From Trichococcus patagoniensis (GTDB taxonomy: Bacteria > Bacillota > Bacilli > Lactobacillales > Aerococcaceae): a stretch of 64,000 nucleotides of DNA. The stretch is from assembly GCF_003051085.1 (NCBI RefSeq), contig NZ_QAOM01000005.1, forward strand, positions 62,001 through 126,000, given 5' to 3'. Under the pieces are notes generated by a model that was not told the DNA's origin, did no database searches, and worked only from the letters and a program-made list of their open reading frames with translations. Below are positions 18,490 through 25,101 of this stretch, piece by piece. A program made the position numbers and the translations under genes. Numbering within the stretch: the first letter of the stretch is position 1; every line of letters begins with the position of its first letter.

Positions 18490-18540
18490 AAAAAAATAGG
18501 ATTCCCTTCATCGCGTTGATGCAGAGAATCCTATTTTTGT
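18490..18540. terminator. Bidirectional intrinsic terminator
   Basis: AAAAAATAGGATTC pairs with GAATCCTATTTTT across a loop. The A-run and T-run on opposite sides let it end both the tRNA transcript and the minus-strand gene that follows. Confidence 0.85.
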
Positions 18541-18565
18541 CAGTACCAAATTTGTTATTGTTTAT

Positions 18566-18934
18566 TTATTTCAAAATCGCATTTGCGATGAGCTTATCAA
18601 ATTTTCTGATATCAATGCCTTTTTTTAGATTAACTTTGATGTGCCCTGCGCGCGTCCACAATTCCACTTCTGCATTCAAATCGAATGTTCCGGCATTTTC
18701 TGTCGACCACATGTTTATGGACGAATAAGGCAATGAATAGATTTCAATTTTCTTTCCGGACAAACCTTGTGCGTCTCTAATTATCAATCGTTTGTTTGTA
18801 AAAATGGCACTATCCCGCATTGTTCTGTATGCGGCTACTGCTTCTTCACCAGTAACCAATAAATCATTCACGTCTTCAGGAATGGGGCATTCGCTGACTA
18901 AAGTCCATGCTAAAATTGCACTTGTTTCTGCCAA
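18566..18934 (-). CDS. PH domain-containing protein (bacterial PH-like)
   Basis: A 122-residue protein with the pattern of bacterial pleckstrin-homology-like domains: VTGEEAVAAYRTMRDSAIFTNKRLIIRD, then LPYSSINMWSTENAGTF, then strands and a final helix. The start is TTG at 18934, chosen because AGGAGGAAA lies 8 bases upstream. It is probably cytoplasmic, and no ligand is known for such single-domain proteins. It sits between a tRNA gene and an AT-rich nuclease-like gene, 54 bp from the latter. Confidence 0.75.
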   Translation of the reverse strand: MAETSAILAWTLVSECPIPEDVNDLLVTGEEAVAAYRTMRDSAIFTNKRLIIRDAQGLSGKKIEIYSLPYSSINMWSTENAGTFDLNAEVELWTRAGHIKVNLKKGIDIRKFDKLIANAILK

Positions 18935-18988
18935 TTTGATTTCCTCCTTAGGTCTTCTTTTTATTTACAATACTGCATTTATAACGGT

Positions 18989-20041
18989 TTAGCGTATTAG
19001 CGTTTCCACTACATTTACTATTTCATTTGAATGTGTTGTTATTTCAACTGGGTTTGAAATTTCATAACTGGTTTTATTACTGTCATTTAGAACCATCTTG
19101 ATTTTATTATCATATACAAAGACTCTCATTATCCATTTACGAATATTATCGTCAAGTAATATATTAAAATAGCTTTTATTATCACGATAATACAGGCGAT
19201 CTATTTGAATCGTATCTTTTAAGATTATTTTAACTATGGTAAATGTTTCCATTTCTTCAGCAGTAGTGATAATTTCTGGTTCTGATGGAGTCGGTTCAAT
19301 TATTTCTTCTTTGGATGCAGCGGATGTATTTAAAGCGGCGCTTAACTTTTCATTAACACGCTCATTGATAAATTGAGAAAGGCCCTTTTTAATTATAGGT
19401 TTAAATTTGTCCAATGTATTTTTTGTTTTTACGCCATCATAAATTTCACCGACTAAATATTTTGTGAATTCTTCGGAGGGAGTATTCATCTGATCATTTA
19501 AAAATATTTTTAAGTTATTTAAATATTTCAGCTCAGAAGCGGTGCTGATAATATTTTCGATGTCAAAATTATCTTTGTGGAATTTAGCAACTTCGGGTAT
19601 TTGGCTATCTTTAATGTTGGAGATATTCACTATCAAAAACGGCGTGATGTCCATTTTATTTTGTTCTTCTAAATCTGTAAAGAATTTATATTCCTCTCCA
19701 TTAGTTAATATTCCAAATTTTGAAGTCGTGGTACCAAAGTATCGAAATAGCTGAGAATCATGTTTAGTTAGTTGTTCATTGATTGCTTTTGCTTCAATCA
19801 GTATTACCGGTTGACTGTTGAGCATGATGGCATAGTCAACTTTTTCACCCTTTTTTATGCCCACATCTGCTGTAAATTCGGGTACGAATTCGGTCGGATC
19901 AAAGATATCATATCCTAAAATTTGAAAAAAAGGCATGACCAGAGATGTTTTAGTAGCTTCCTCAGTATTTATATTGTTTTTTATCTTTTCAACGCGTTTA
20001 CCAAGTTTCTTTAATTCTTCACCGAATTTTTCAACATCCAT
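18989..20041 (-). CDS. Orphan HsdR N-terminal-domain (PD-(D/E)xK nuclease-like) protein
   Basis: A 350-residue protein resembling the N-terminal nuclease domain of type I restriction subunit R but without helicase motors. The fold signature is visible: a helical start with TSLVMPFFQILGYDIFDP, then D69 in KVDYAIML and E83-A-K85 in VILIEAKA, fitting the D...ExK active site, followed by LFRYFGTTTSKFGILTNGEEYKFF. The C-terminal half has a coiled, polar linker (about 245-265) and an extra beta-rich region. No hsdM or hsdS gene is adjacent. Codon use is strongly AT-rich compared with its neighbours, suggesting transfer. Stand-alone proteins of this kind occur widely; a defence role is only a possibility. 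ATG at 20041 with AGGAGGATAT. Confidence 0.75.
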   Translation of the reverse strand: MDVEKFGEELKKLGKRVEKIKNNINTEEATKTSLVMPFFQILGYDIFDPTEFVPEFTADVGIKKGEKVDYAIMLNSQPVILIEAKAINEQLTKHDSQLFRYFGTTTSKFGILTNGEEYKFFTDLEEQNKMDITPFLIVNISNIKDSQIPEVAKFHKDNFDIENIISTASELKYLNNLKIFLNDQMNTPSEEFTKYLVGEIYDGVKTKNTLDKFKPIIKKGLSQFINERVNEKLSAALNTSAASKEEIIEPTPSEPEIITTAEEMETFTIVKIILKDTIQIDRLYYRDNKSYFNILLDDNIRKWIMRVFVYDNKIKMVLNDSNKTSYEISNPVEITTHSNEIVNVVETLIR

Positions 20042-20335
20042 TTTATATCCTCCTCCAATTATGTAATATTCACGGAAGACCTCTTGCCGTTATTATAATT
20101 ATACTCTAATTAGCGATAAATATTGCAGGCAAAATAAAATATTTAATTTGTATTAAAATGAAACTTTTCCTATTGATGATTTGACATTCCTTTGTTGTAT
20201 AGTTGTGGGTGAGTCTTTACTTTATAAAATTTGATACGGCCCTTTCCATCCGCCATATATCTGTTATAATGGCGTGGATATCTTTTCCCGAAAGGTATCC
20301 AACTGCTTCAAATCATACATAAAGGAGTGACCTCT

Positions 20336-21202
20336 TTGAAGTTACTGCATACATTAAAACCAATAGCAGCGGTCGTCGCCGGAAATATCATCGTAGCCTT
20401 TGCGATTGCGGCATTCATCCTGCCCAAAAACTTGATCGCCGGGGGATCGACGGGTCTTGCCATTATTTTGAATCATTTTTTTGGATTGAACATTTCCTTG
20501 GTCGTGCTGGTTTTCAACGGCTTCATGTTTTTCGTCGGGGCGGCTTTGTTGGGCAAAAAGTTCGCCTTGACGACGATTTTGAGCACGATTATTTTTCCGA
20601 CTTTTTTGACTTTTTTTCGGACAGTGCCCGCTTTGCAGGACATGACCGATGACATCTTGCTTTCGGCGATCTACGCGGGGATCCTCTGCGGTCTTGGTGT
20701 GGGACTGGTGTTCAAGGTCGGCGCTTCGACCGGCGGGATGGACATCCCGCCGCTGCTTCTGAACAAGCATTTCCGCATCCCGGTTGCGGTGGGGATGTAT
20801 GCGTTCGACGTCATATTTCTGCTGGTCCAGGCATTCTTTTCCAGTATGGAGCAGATACTTTACGGGCTCATCATGGTTTTCCTGACGTCCATTGTCATTA
20901 ATAAAGTCATGGTGACCGGAACAAATAAGATGCAGCTTTTCATCATTTCCAAAAAATATAAGGAAATCCAACAGGCGCTACTGTTCGTGCAGGATGTCGG
21001 GTTGACGATGGTGAACATCGAAACGGCTTTTGAAGGGGTGCAGCAGCAGGCTGTCCTTTGTGTCATCGAGCAGCGCAAACTGTCCGCCATCAATGCCTTG
21101 GTCAACGATATCGATCCATTTGCTTTCGTGATCATCGGACAGGTCCATGAGGTCGCAGGGAAGGGTTTCACGCTGGAACGCCAATCCGGGCTTGTCGAAT
21201 AA
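20336..21202 (+). CDS. YitT family membrane protein
   Basis: A 288-residue integral membrane protein of the YitT/DUF161 family with a C-terminal cytoplasmic DUF2179 domain. Five to six hydrophobic helices cover residues 10-200. The family motifs GGSTGLAIILN and KVGASTGGMDI are visible, and the tail (EIQQALLFVQDVGLTMVNIE, then AVLCVIEQRKL) is the DUF2179 part. The start is TTG at 20336 because AAGGAG (20322-20326) abuts the in-frame GTG at 20327. Function is unknown. The 290 bp upstream hold a TATAAT-like element but nothing else evident. Confidence 0.88.
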   Translation: MKLLHTLKPIAAVVAGNIIVAFAIAAFILPKNLIAGGSTGLAIILNHFFGLNISLVVLVFNGFMFFVGAALLGKKFALTTILSTIIFPTFLTFFRTVPALQDMTDDILLSAIYAGILCGLGVGLVFKVGASTGGMDIPPLLLNKHFRIPVAVGMYAFDVIFLLVQAFFSSMEQILYGLIMVFLTSIVINKVMVTGTNKMQLFIISKKYKEIQQALLFVQDVGLTMVNIETAFEGVQQQAVLCVIEQRKLSAINALVNDIDPFAFVIIGQVHEVAGKGFTLERQSGLVE

Positions 21203-21205
21203 TAA

Positions 21206-21262
21206 AATAAAGCAGAGGCAGCCTCGAATTTTTCGAGGCTGCCTCTGCTTTATTGGTTTTTA
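21206..21262. terminator. Strong bidirectional terminator
   Basis: A 23-bp stem AATAAAGCAGAGGCAGCCTC... against its complement, with a short AT loop and TTTTT on the plus side. Confidence 0.9.
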
Positions 21263-21314
21263 TTACACAACTAAAATTGGTTTGTTGACAGTTCCGTTAG
21301 TGAATCGAGGTAAA

Positions 21315-21459
21315 CAGTCGACAAACAGCGGAGGCGTCAACTGCTCTCTTGCGCGTCAGCGTGAAAAGTCAACGAATCCCGAAAGCGTCGGCTGTTCTAT
21401 CTTCGTTCCAACGCTAACAGCCGACGTGGCCTGCTAAGATATAGTTATTCGGCAGCTGT
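21315..21459. repeat. Tandem palindrome array D (51-52 bp period)
   Basis: Units begin at 21316, 21367 and 21419. The first two align well: AGTC-[G/A]-AC at the start and GCGTC-NN-CTG-N-TCT twenty bases in, so each carries an imperfect inverted repeat (AGTCGAC/GTCAACT, AGTCAAC/GTCGGCT). The third keeps AGCCGAC and fades into the thiT 3' end. It is the most degenerate of the arrays in this window. Confidence 0.6.
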
Positions 21460-22035
21460 TCAGTACCCGCGCACCGTTTTTTTCGGTACGAACAATTGCG
21501 GGTTGGTTTTCGCGATGACCGCTAAAACCATAATCGTGAAGGCACCGGTGGCCAAAGCACTCACGCCGTTCATAACGATCGAGTAGAGCCAAGCGCTCCA
21601 GCCTTCAGGTGCGTAGGATCCCCAGAAATAATAGCCGGCGATTGTGTGCCAGAAGTAGCGGCCGACCGTGCCGACGATAGTGCCCAAAATGACTTGCCAC
21701 ACTAATGCTTTTTGATTTTGATCAGCGATCGCTTGTTGGACTTTCGGCGTGAAGAGGCCGGCCAAGCCGGTGAAACCGAAGGCGATGAAGTACTCTATGA
21801 ATCCTTGCAACGGGGTCAGGATGTAGGCCGTCCCGATCAGAATGTGCAACACACCCCACAGGAAACTGGCGAAGAACCCAGGAACCAATCCGCGGCGCAG
21901 ACAGTACAGGATCATGACCGGTGCACCAACTGTTACGGAAAAACTCGGGCCGATATTGAAAGGAATCAAGGACAACACGGTTGCTAAAGCAGCGATGATG
22001 GTTCCTTCAATCCAGATGTTCAGATTTTTAGACAT
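21460..22035 (-). CDS. thiT: Energy-coupling factor thiamine transporter S component ThiT
   Basis: A 191-residue substrate-binding membrane subunit of an ECF transporter for thiamine. Six hydrophobic helices are seen, and the ThiT substrate-site region GRYFWHTIAGYYFWG (about 131-145) with PEGWSAWLYSIVMNG is well conserved. It would work with EcfA/EcfA'/EcfT encoded elsewhere. A TPP riboswitch lies in the leader, and the ribosome site AAGGAGGAG is built into a terminator-like hairpin directly before the ATG. The gene is therefore off when thiamine pyrophosphate is plentiful. Confidence 0.93.
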   Translation of the reverse strand: MSKNLNIWIEGTIIAALATVLSLIPFNIGPSFSVTVGAPVMILYCLRRGLVPGFFASFLWGVLHILIGTAYILTPLQGFIEYFIAFGFTGLAGLFTPKVQQAIADQNQKALVWQVILGTIVGTVGRYFWHTIAGYYFWGSYAPEGWSAWLYSIVMNGVSALATGAFTIMVLAVIAKTNPQLFVPKKTVRGY

Positions 22036-22084
22036 AAAAAAACTCCTCCTTTTTGGGCATAATATACCATCAACAAAGGAGGAG
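22036..22084 (-). terminator. TPP riboswitch expression platform (terminator and RBS sequestration)
   Basis: On the minus strand CTCCTCCTTT (22084-22075) pairs with AAAGGAGGAG (22052-22043), followed by seven Ts and then the ATG at 22035. The 3' arm is the thiT Shine-Dalgarno, so the one hairpin could both stop transcription and mask translation. Confidence 0.8.
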
Positions 22085-22103
22085 AATGAATTTCATTTCT
22101 CAA

Positions 22104-22188
22104 TCACAATCCCTACGCTCGTGTTAACGAACAGGTTCGAAGGGTCAGAATTTGCATTCTATCTCAGCCATGATGGCACCCCTTTGTG
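22104..22188 (-). promoter_or_regulatory. TPP (THI-box) riboswitch
   Basis: Minus-strand sequence contains ACAAAGGGGTGCC, ATGGCTGAGATAGAATG, TCTGACCCTTCGAACCTG and CGAGCGTAGGGATTGTG. These are the conserved THI-box blocks GGGGUGC, GGCUGAGA, ACCCUU-GAACCUG and CGUAGGGA in the right order. It lies directly upstream of thiT. Confidence 0.95.
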
Positions 22189-22307
22189 AAACGGTTTATT
22201 CAGTTGAAATTAACTTTACTACAGTTGATTTTTTTATGCAAGCTGCAGGTTGCACAAAAGCACGTCCGAAAACAATGCAGTCCGCCTTTACGTTTGTGCA
22301 GAACGGC

Positions 22308-22628
22308 CTATTTCCGTTCTTTTTCAGCCTGTACCTTCAGGATGGCTTCGCGTTTCTTTTTCTTCTGCGTATTCAAGTAGGAATCTACCACGGCGCCGAT
22401 CAATGTACCGATACCGAACCCGATGGTCAGGTTGCCCGCGAAGTAACCGATCGAAGCCCCGATCAGCATACCGTACATCGTGAAATTAAAGGAATTTTGC
22501 AAACTTGGATCTTCATCCACCGGCAGATTTTTCTTTGCTGCCGCGCCGGTATTGTTTTTATGCAGTTCCGGAACTTTCGGGGTCACGTTCTTGCGTTGGA
22601 TCTGATTGCCTTTGTTCTTTTTCGCCAT
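22308..22628 (-). CDS. Small membrane protein with glycine-zipper helix
   Basis: 106 residues: a charged, Asn/Lys-rich N-terminal half (1-45), a glycine-rich hydrophobic stretch GMLIGASIGYFAGNLTIGFGIGTLIGAVV (about 53-81), and a very basic tail (KKKKR...). It resembles one or two transmembrane glycine-zipper segments. No named family was recognised. GGAAGGATG precedes the ATG by about 9 bases. It sits alone between thiT and an oxidoreductase. Confidence 0.65.
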   Translation of the reverse strand: MAKKNKGNQIQRKNVTPKVPELHKNNTGAAAKKNLPVDEDPSLQNSFNFTMYGMLIGASIGYFAGNLTIGFGIGTLIGAVVDSYLNTQKKKKREAILKVQAEKERK

Positions 22629-22772
22629 TTATTGTACATCCTTCCGTCTATCTTGGAACATTTCACTCTCCAATAATCATCTTATCAGTTCGTTTCGGGC
22701 TCTTCAATAGCTTTTGGCGTCGGAATGGCAAAGAGGGGAAGAAAAAGAAAAATTTGTTCCAAATTCGGCTTA

Positions 22773-23561
22773 TCAGTCTTCCGTTTCTGACAGTTCAACG
22801 GGATCACCGTTGTCATCCTTAAAGAAGCCCTTCATCACGAAGGCATCGTCAAGTGGCCGATAACCGATGGCTGTGCGTGCCTGCGAGATGTCCAGACGCG
22901 GGAACCGATTGTCCGACAGTCCGTTCACCAATAGGAACGGCTCGATCAGCGTGGCGTTGAGAGCGCAATCGATGAGATGACAAAGGTCCCTCGGCGACAC
23001 ATATTCGGCCAAGTCTGCTTCATTAATGAATGGATTGTCGAGGTTTTCATCGAAGTTGCCGATGCGGATGCCGATTGATTCTTGGCCTTCGGTAAAGGCG
23101 AAGTGGCTGGCCAAGCTCTCCAAATAGGCTTTTGATACGCCGTAAAGGTCACCCGGACGGACGGGGGCATCGACGGGAATCTGTACATTTTTTGGGTATG
23201 CGCTGACGGTATGGAAGGAGCTCGCAAAGATGATGCGCTTGACGAAGTTCTCGTACTTGGATGATTCCTTAAACAGGTAGTAGGGCATTTTGTAGTTCAA
23301 GCTAATAAGCGAATCGTCGAAAGCAGCATAGGGCGAAGGGTTTGCGGCCAGATGGATGACGTAATCGATCCCTTCCAGCAGGCCATCCCAGTTGCCGAGA
23401 ACAGTCAGGTCCAGCTCCTTGACGATGGTTCCCTCCAAAAGGGCCGGCTCGACGTCATGGAAATGGATATCAACCAAAGTCAGTTCGTAGTCCTTCTTCA
23501 GATGATCCACCAAAACTTTTCCTATATTACCGCTTGCGCCTGTGATCATGATTGTAGTCAT
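22773..23561 (-). CDS. NAD-dependent epimerase/dehydratase family protein (uronate dehydrogenase-like)
   Basis: A 262-residue extended short-chain dehydrogenase. The NAD-binding GASGNIG stands at residues 8-14, followed by DIHF after strand 2, IHLAANPSPYAAFDDS, an active-site Ser in FASSFHTVS and catalytic YGVSK. Sequence and length resemble bacterial uronate dehydrogenases, which would oxidise hexuronic acids. The KDG kinase and KdgR-like regulator at 35-38 kb fit uronate use by this organism, but they are not adjacent. AGGAGG site before the ATG at 23561. Confidence 0.8.
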   Translation of the reverse strand: MTTIMITGASGNIGKVLVDHLKKDYELTLVDIHFHDVEPALLEGTIVKELDLTVLGNWDGLLEGIDYVIHLAANPSPYAAFDDSLISLNYKMPYYLFKESSKYENFVKRIIFASSFHTVSAYPKNVQIPVDAPVRPGDLYGVSKAYLESLASHFAFTEGQESIGIRIGNFDENLDNPFINEADLAEYVSPRDLCHLIDCALNATLIEPFLLVNGLSDNRFPRLDISQARTAIGYRPLDDAFVMKGFFKDDNGDPVELSETED

Positions 23562-23732
23562 TATTGGTAAACCTCCTTGTTTCTATGCGACAAACTTTGC
23601 TGTTATGCTCGTGAGTGGCTTTACTTTAACTGTATGCAAGCTGCCGGAAAATGTCAATGGATAGCCCTTACAAATACGCCGATTCGGCAAGCAAAAGCAA
23701 TGTTTTATTTGTGTAAGGAATGGGTAAATTAA

Positions 23733-23941
23733 TTGAGCCCGGGCGATTATCCGAGTATAATAAGGGTAAGGTGATAGGCAAGGGCAAGCTGTTTTTCAAT
23801 CGAAAATGAAGGGATGAGTCGGATGGAATTGTTGAATTTGCAAATGCGCGCTTTTCAAGGTCAGTGCGGATCTGTTGCGCAACAATCTTCCCATTCATTC
23901 TATTGCCCGACAGAGCACGTGCTTTCGCATGTGTTTTTTTG
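23733..23941 (+). ncRNA. Candidate small RNA transcription unit of unknown function
   Basis: A promoter TTGAGC (23733-23738), 17-bp spacer and TATAAT (23756-23761) predicts a start near 23768. An intrinsic terminator, GCACGTGC-TTTC-GCATGTGT plus TTTTTTT (23915-23940), ends it about 170 nt later. The only frame inside (ATG 23814, 45 codons) lacks a convincing ribosome site. No known RNA family was recognised. Confidence 0.4.
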
Positions 23942-24001
23942 TTGGTCCTGAACGGAATCAGCAAGGCTTATCATCATGAACACGAGCATTAAACGGGGGT
24001 G

Positions 24002-24082
24002 ATGATTATCAAACTTTCTCAACTTAAGCCAAAACGGAAAGGAACGGTGATCCGACGCATATCTCCTAGCTGTCAGGTGTGA
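24002..24082 (+). pseudogene. Short FeoA-like fragment
   Basis: A 26-codon frame MIIKLSQLKPKRKGTVIRRI to TGA, preceded by CGGGGGTG. The sequence resembles the N-terminus of FeoA (LSxLKxGxKGxVxxI), a partner of the FeoB iron transporter. Nothing FeoA-like follows in any frame and feoB is absent, so it is probably a remnant. The 23562-24214 stretch otherwise holds only the candidate RNA and a terminator. Confidence 0.3.
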
Positions 24083-24153
24083 CAGCCATCGTACCGATGA
24101 AAGGCGTGAGGCCGGATAGCATGGGAACGTATCACCCGAAAAACTGTAAAGAT

Positions 24154-24198
24154 AAAAAAACTGGCGAGGATCCTTTGTGGGATCCCCGCCAGTTTTTT
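24154..24198. terminator. Bidirectional intrinsic terminator
   Basis: AAAAAAACTGGCGAGGATCC pairs with GGATCCCCGCCAGTTTTTT across TTTGTG. It serves the minus-strand YjdM/PhnA gene, which stops 17 bp away. Confidence 0.9.
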
Positions 24199-24214
24199 GA
24201 TTTTTGAATCGATA

Positions 24215-24556
24215 TTATGCTTTTTTGACGAATTCGGATTTCAGCTTCATCGCGCCGAAGCCGTCGATTTTGCAGTCGATGTTGTGGTCGCCTTCGACCA
24301 AGCGGATGCCTTTGACTTTCGTGCCGACTTTCAATGCAGTCGGGCTGCCTTTGACTTTCAGGTCCTTGATGACCGTCACAGTGTCGCCGTCCTGCAGCAG
24401 GTTGCCGTTCGCGTCCTTGACGATCAATTGACCTTCGTTCGTTTCTTCAGCAGCATCCGCGCTCCATTCGTGCGCGCATTCGGGGCAGACCAGCATCGTG
24501 CCGTCTTCGTAAGTGTAAGCTGAGCCGCATTTCGGGCAATTCGGTAATTCCATCAT
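24215..24556 (-). CDS. YjdM/PhnA-like zinc-ribbon protein
   Basis: 113 residues. The N-terminal zinc ribbon has CPKC and CPEC pairs (residues 7-10 and 25-28 approximately), followed by a KOW/SH3-like beta domain ([18 protein letters not shown]...[20 protein letters not shown]). This is the YjdM (PhnA) family; despite the name it is not a proven phosphonoacetate hydrolase and its function is unknown. The start is the first of two ATGs at 24556, 9 bases after GGAGGA. Confidence 0.92.
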   Translation of the reverse strand: MMELPNCPKCGSAYTYEDGTMLVCPECAHEWSADAAEETNEGQLIVKDANGNLLQDGDTVTVIKDLKVKGSPTALKVGTKVKGIRLVEGDHNIDCKIDGFGAMKLKSEFVKKA

Positions 24557-24742
24557 GATTGTTATTCCTCCATTGTTTTGAAATACTGTCTTCTGACTTT
24601 TCATTTCCGGCCTTTTTTTCCCAGGCGGAAGATGCTTCTATACTGCCACATTTTCGCCTTGTTGACAATAGAATCCGGACAATATAAGAATAATAACCAA
24701 TAAGCAGAAAGAGAACCGCTTCTTCGTGTTTTCCCGACAGAG

Positions 24743-25045
24743 CTTGTCCGATAACCCGGAAGAATCGGACAACCAGAGCATGAATGTTGTGGAGCTTGTC
24801 CGATAACCAGGAAGAATCGGACAAGCAGAGCATGAATGTTGTGGAACGTGTCTGATAACCGGGAAGAATCGGACAACCAGAGCACGAATGTTGTGGAACT
24901 TGTCCGATAACCGGGAAGAATCGGACAACCAGAGCATGAATGTTGTGGAACTTGTCCGATAATCTGGAAGAATCGGACAATCAGAGCATGAATGTTGTGG
25001 AACTTGTCCGATAACCCGGAAGAATCGGACAACCAGAGCACAAAC
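24743..25045. repeat. Tandem palindrome array A (six units, exact 52-bp period)
   Basis: Units start at 24743, 24795, 24847, 24899, 24951 and 25003. Each has a 29-nt hairpin, TTGTCCGAT...ATCGGACAA with a 10-11 nt loop, and a 23-nt linker (CAGAGCATGAATGTTGTGGAAC-like) that is nearly identical in all units. Because 52 is not a multiple of three, all frames stay open and overlapping Ser/Arg/Leu-rich reading frames appear. They have no codon signature and are artefacts. Confidence 0.95.
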
Positions 25046-25060
25046 GCATTGCGCTCTACA

Positions 25061-25096
25061 CAAAAGACCCGGATCGTAGGCATCGATCCGGGCCTT
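25061..25096 (-). terminator. Terminator of the ppdK operon
   Basis: On the minus strand GGCCCGGATCG pairs with CGATCCGGGTC around ATGCCTA, followed by TTTTG. It lies just beyond the ppdK stop. Confidence 0.8.
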
Positions 25097-25101
25097 TTCG
25101 A

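Noticed and set aside
18397-20120. Integrative element attached at tRNA-Leu
   Set aside because: No repeat of the tRNA 3' end and no integrase gene were found, so an attachment site cannot be supported.
20042-20335. Riboswitch or promoter region before yitT
   Set aside because: Only a TATAAT-like element and no conserved structured blocks were seen.
24743-25045. CRISPR array
   Set aside because: Repeat-like hairpins of 29 nt with 23-nt spacers look superficially CRISPR-like, but the spacers are nearly identical copies and no cas gene is present.
24447-25083. Three overlapping minus-strand open frames with Ser/Arg/Leu repeats
   Set aside because: They are translations of the 52-bp repeat array; since 52 is not a multiple of three every frame is open and the peptides cycle. 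No ribosome site or family.
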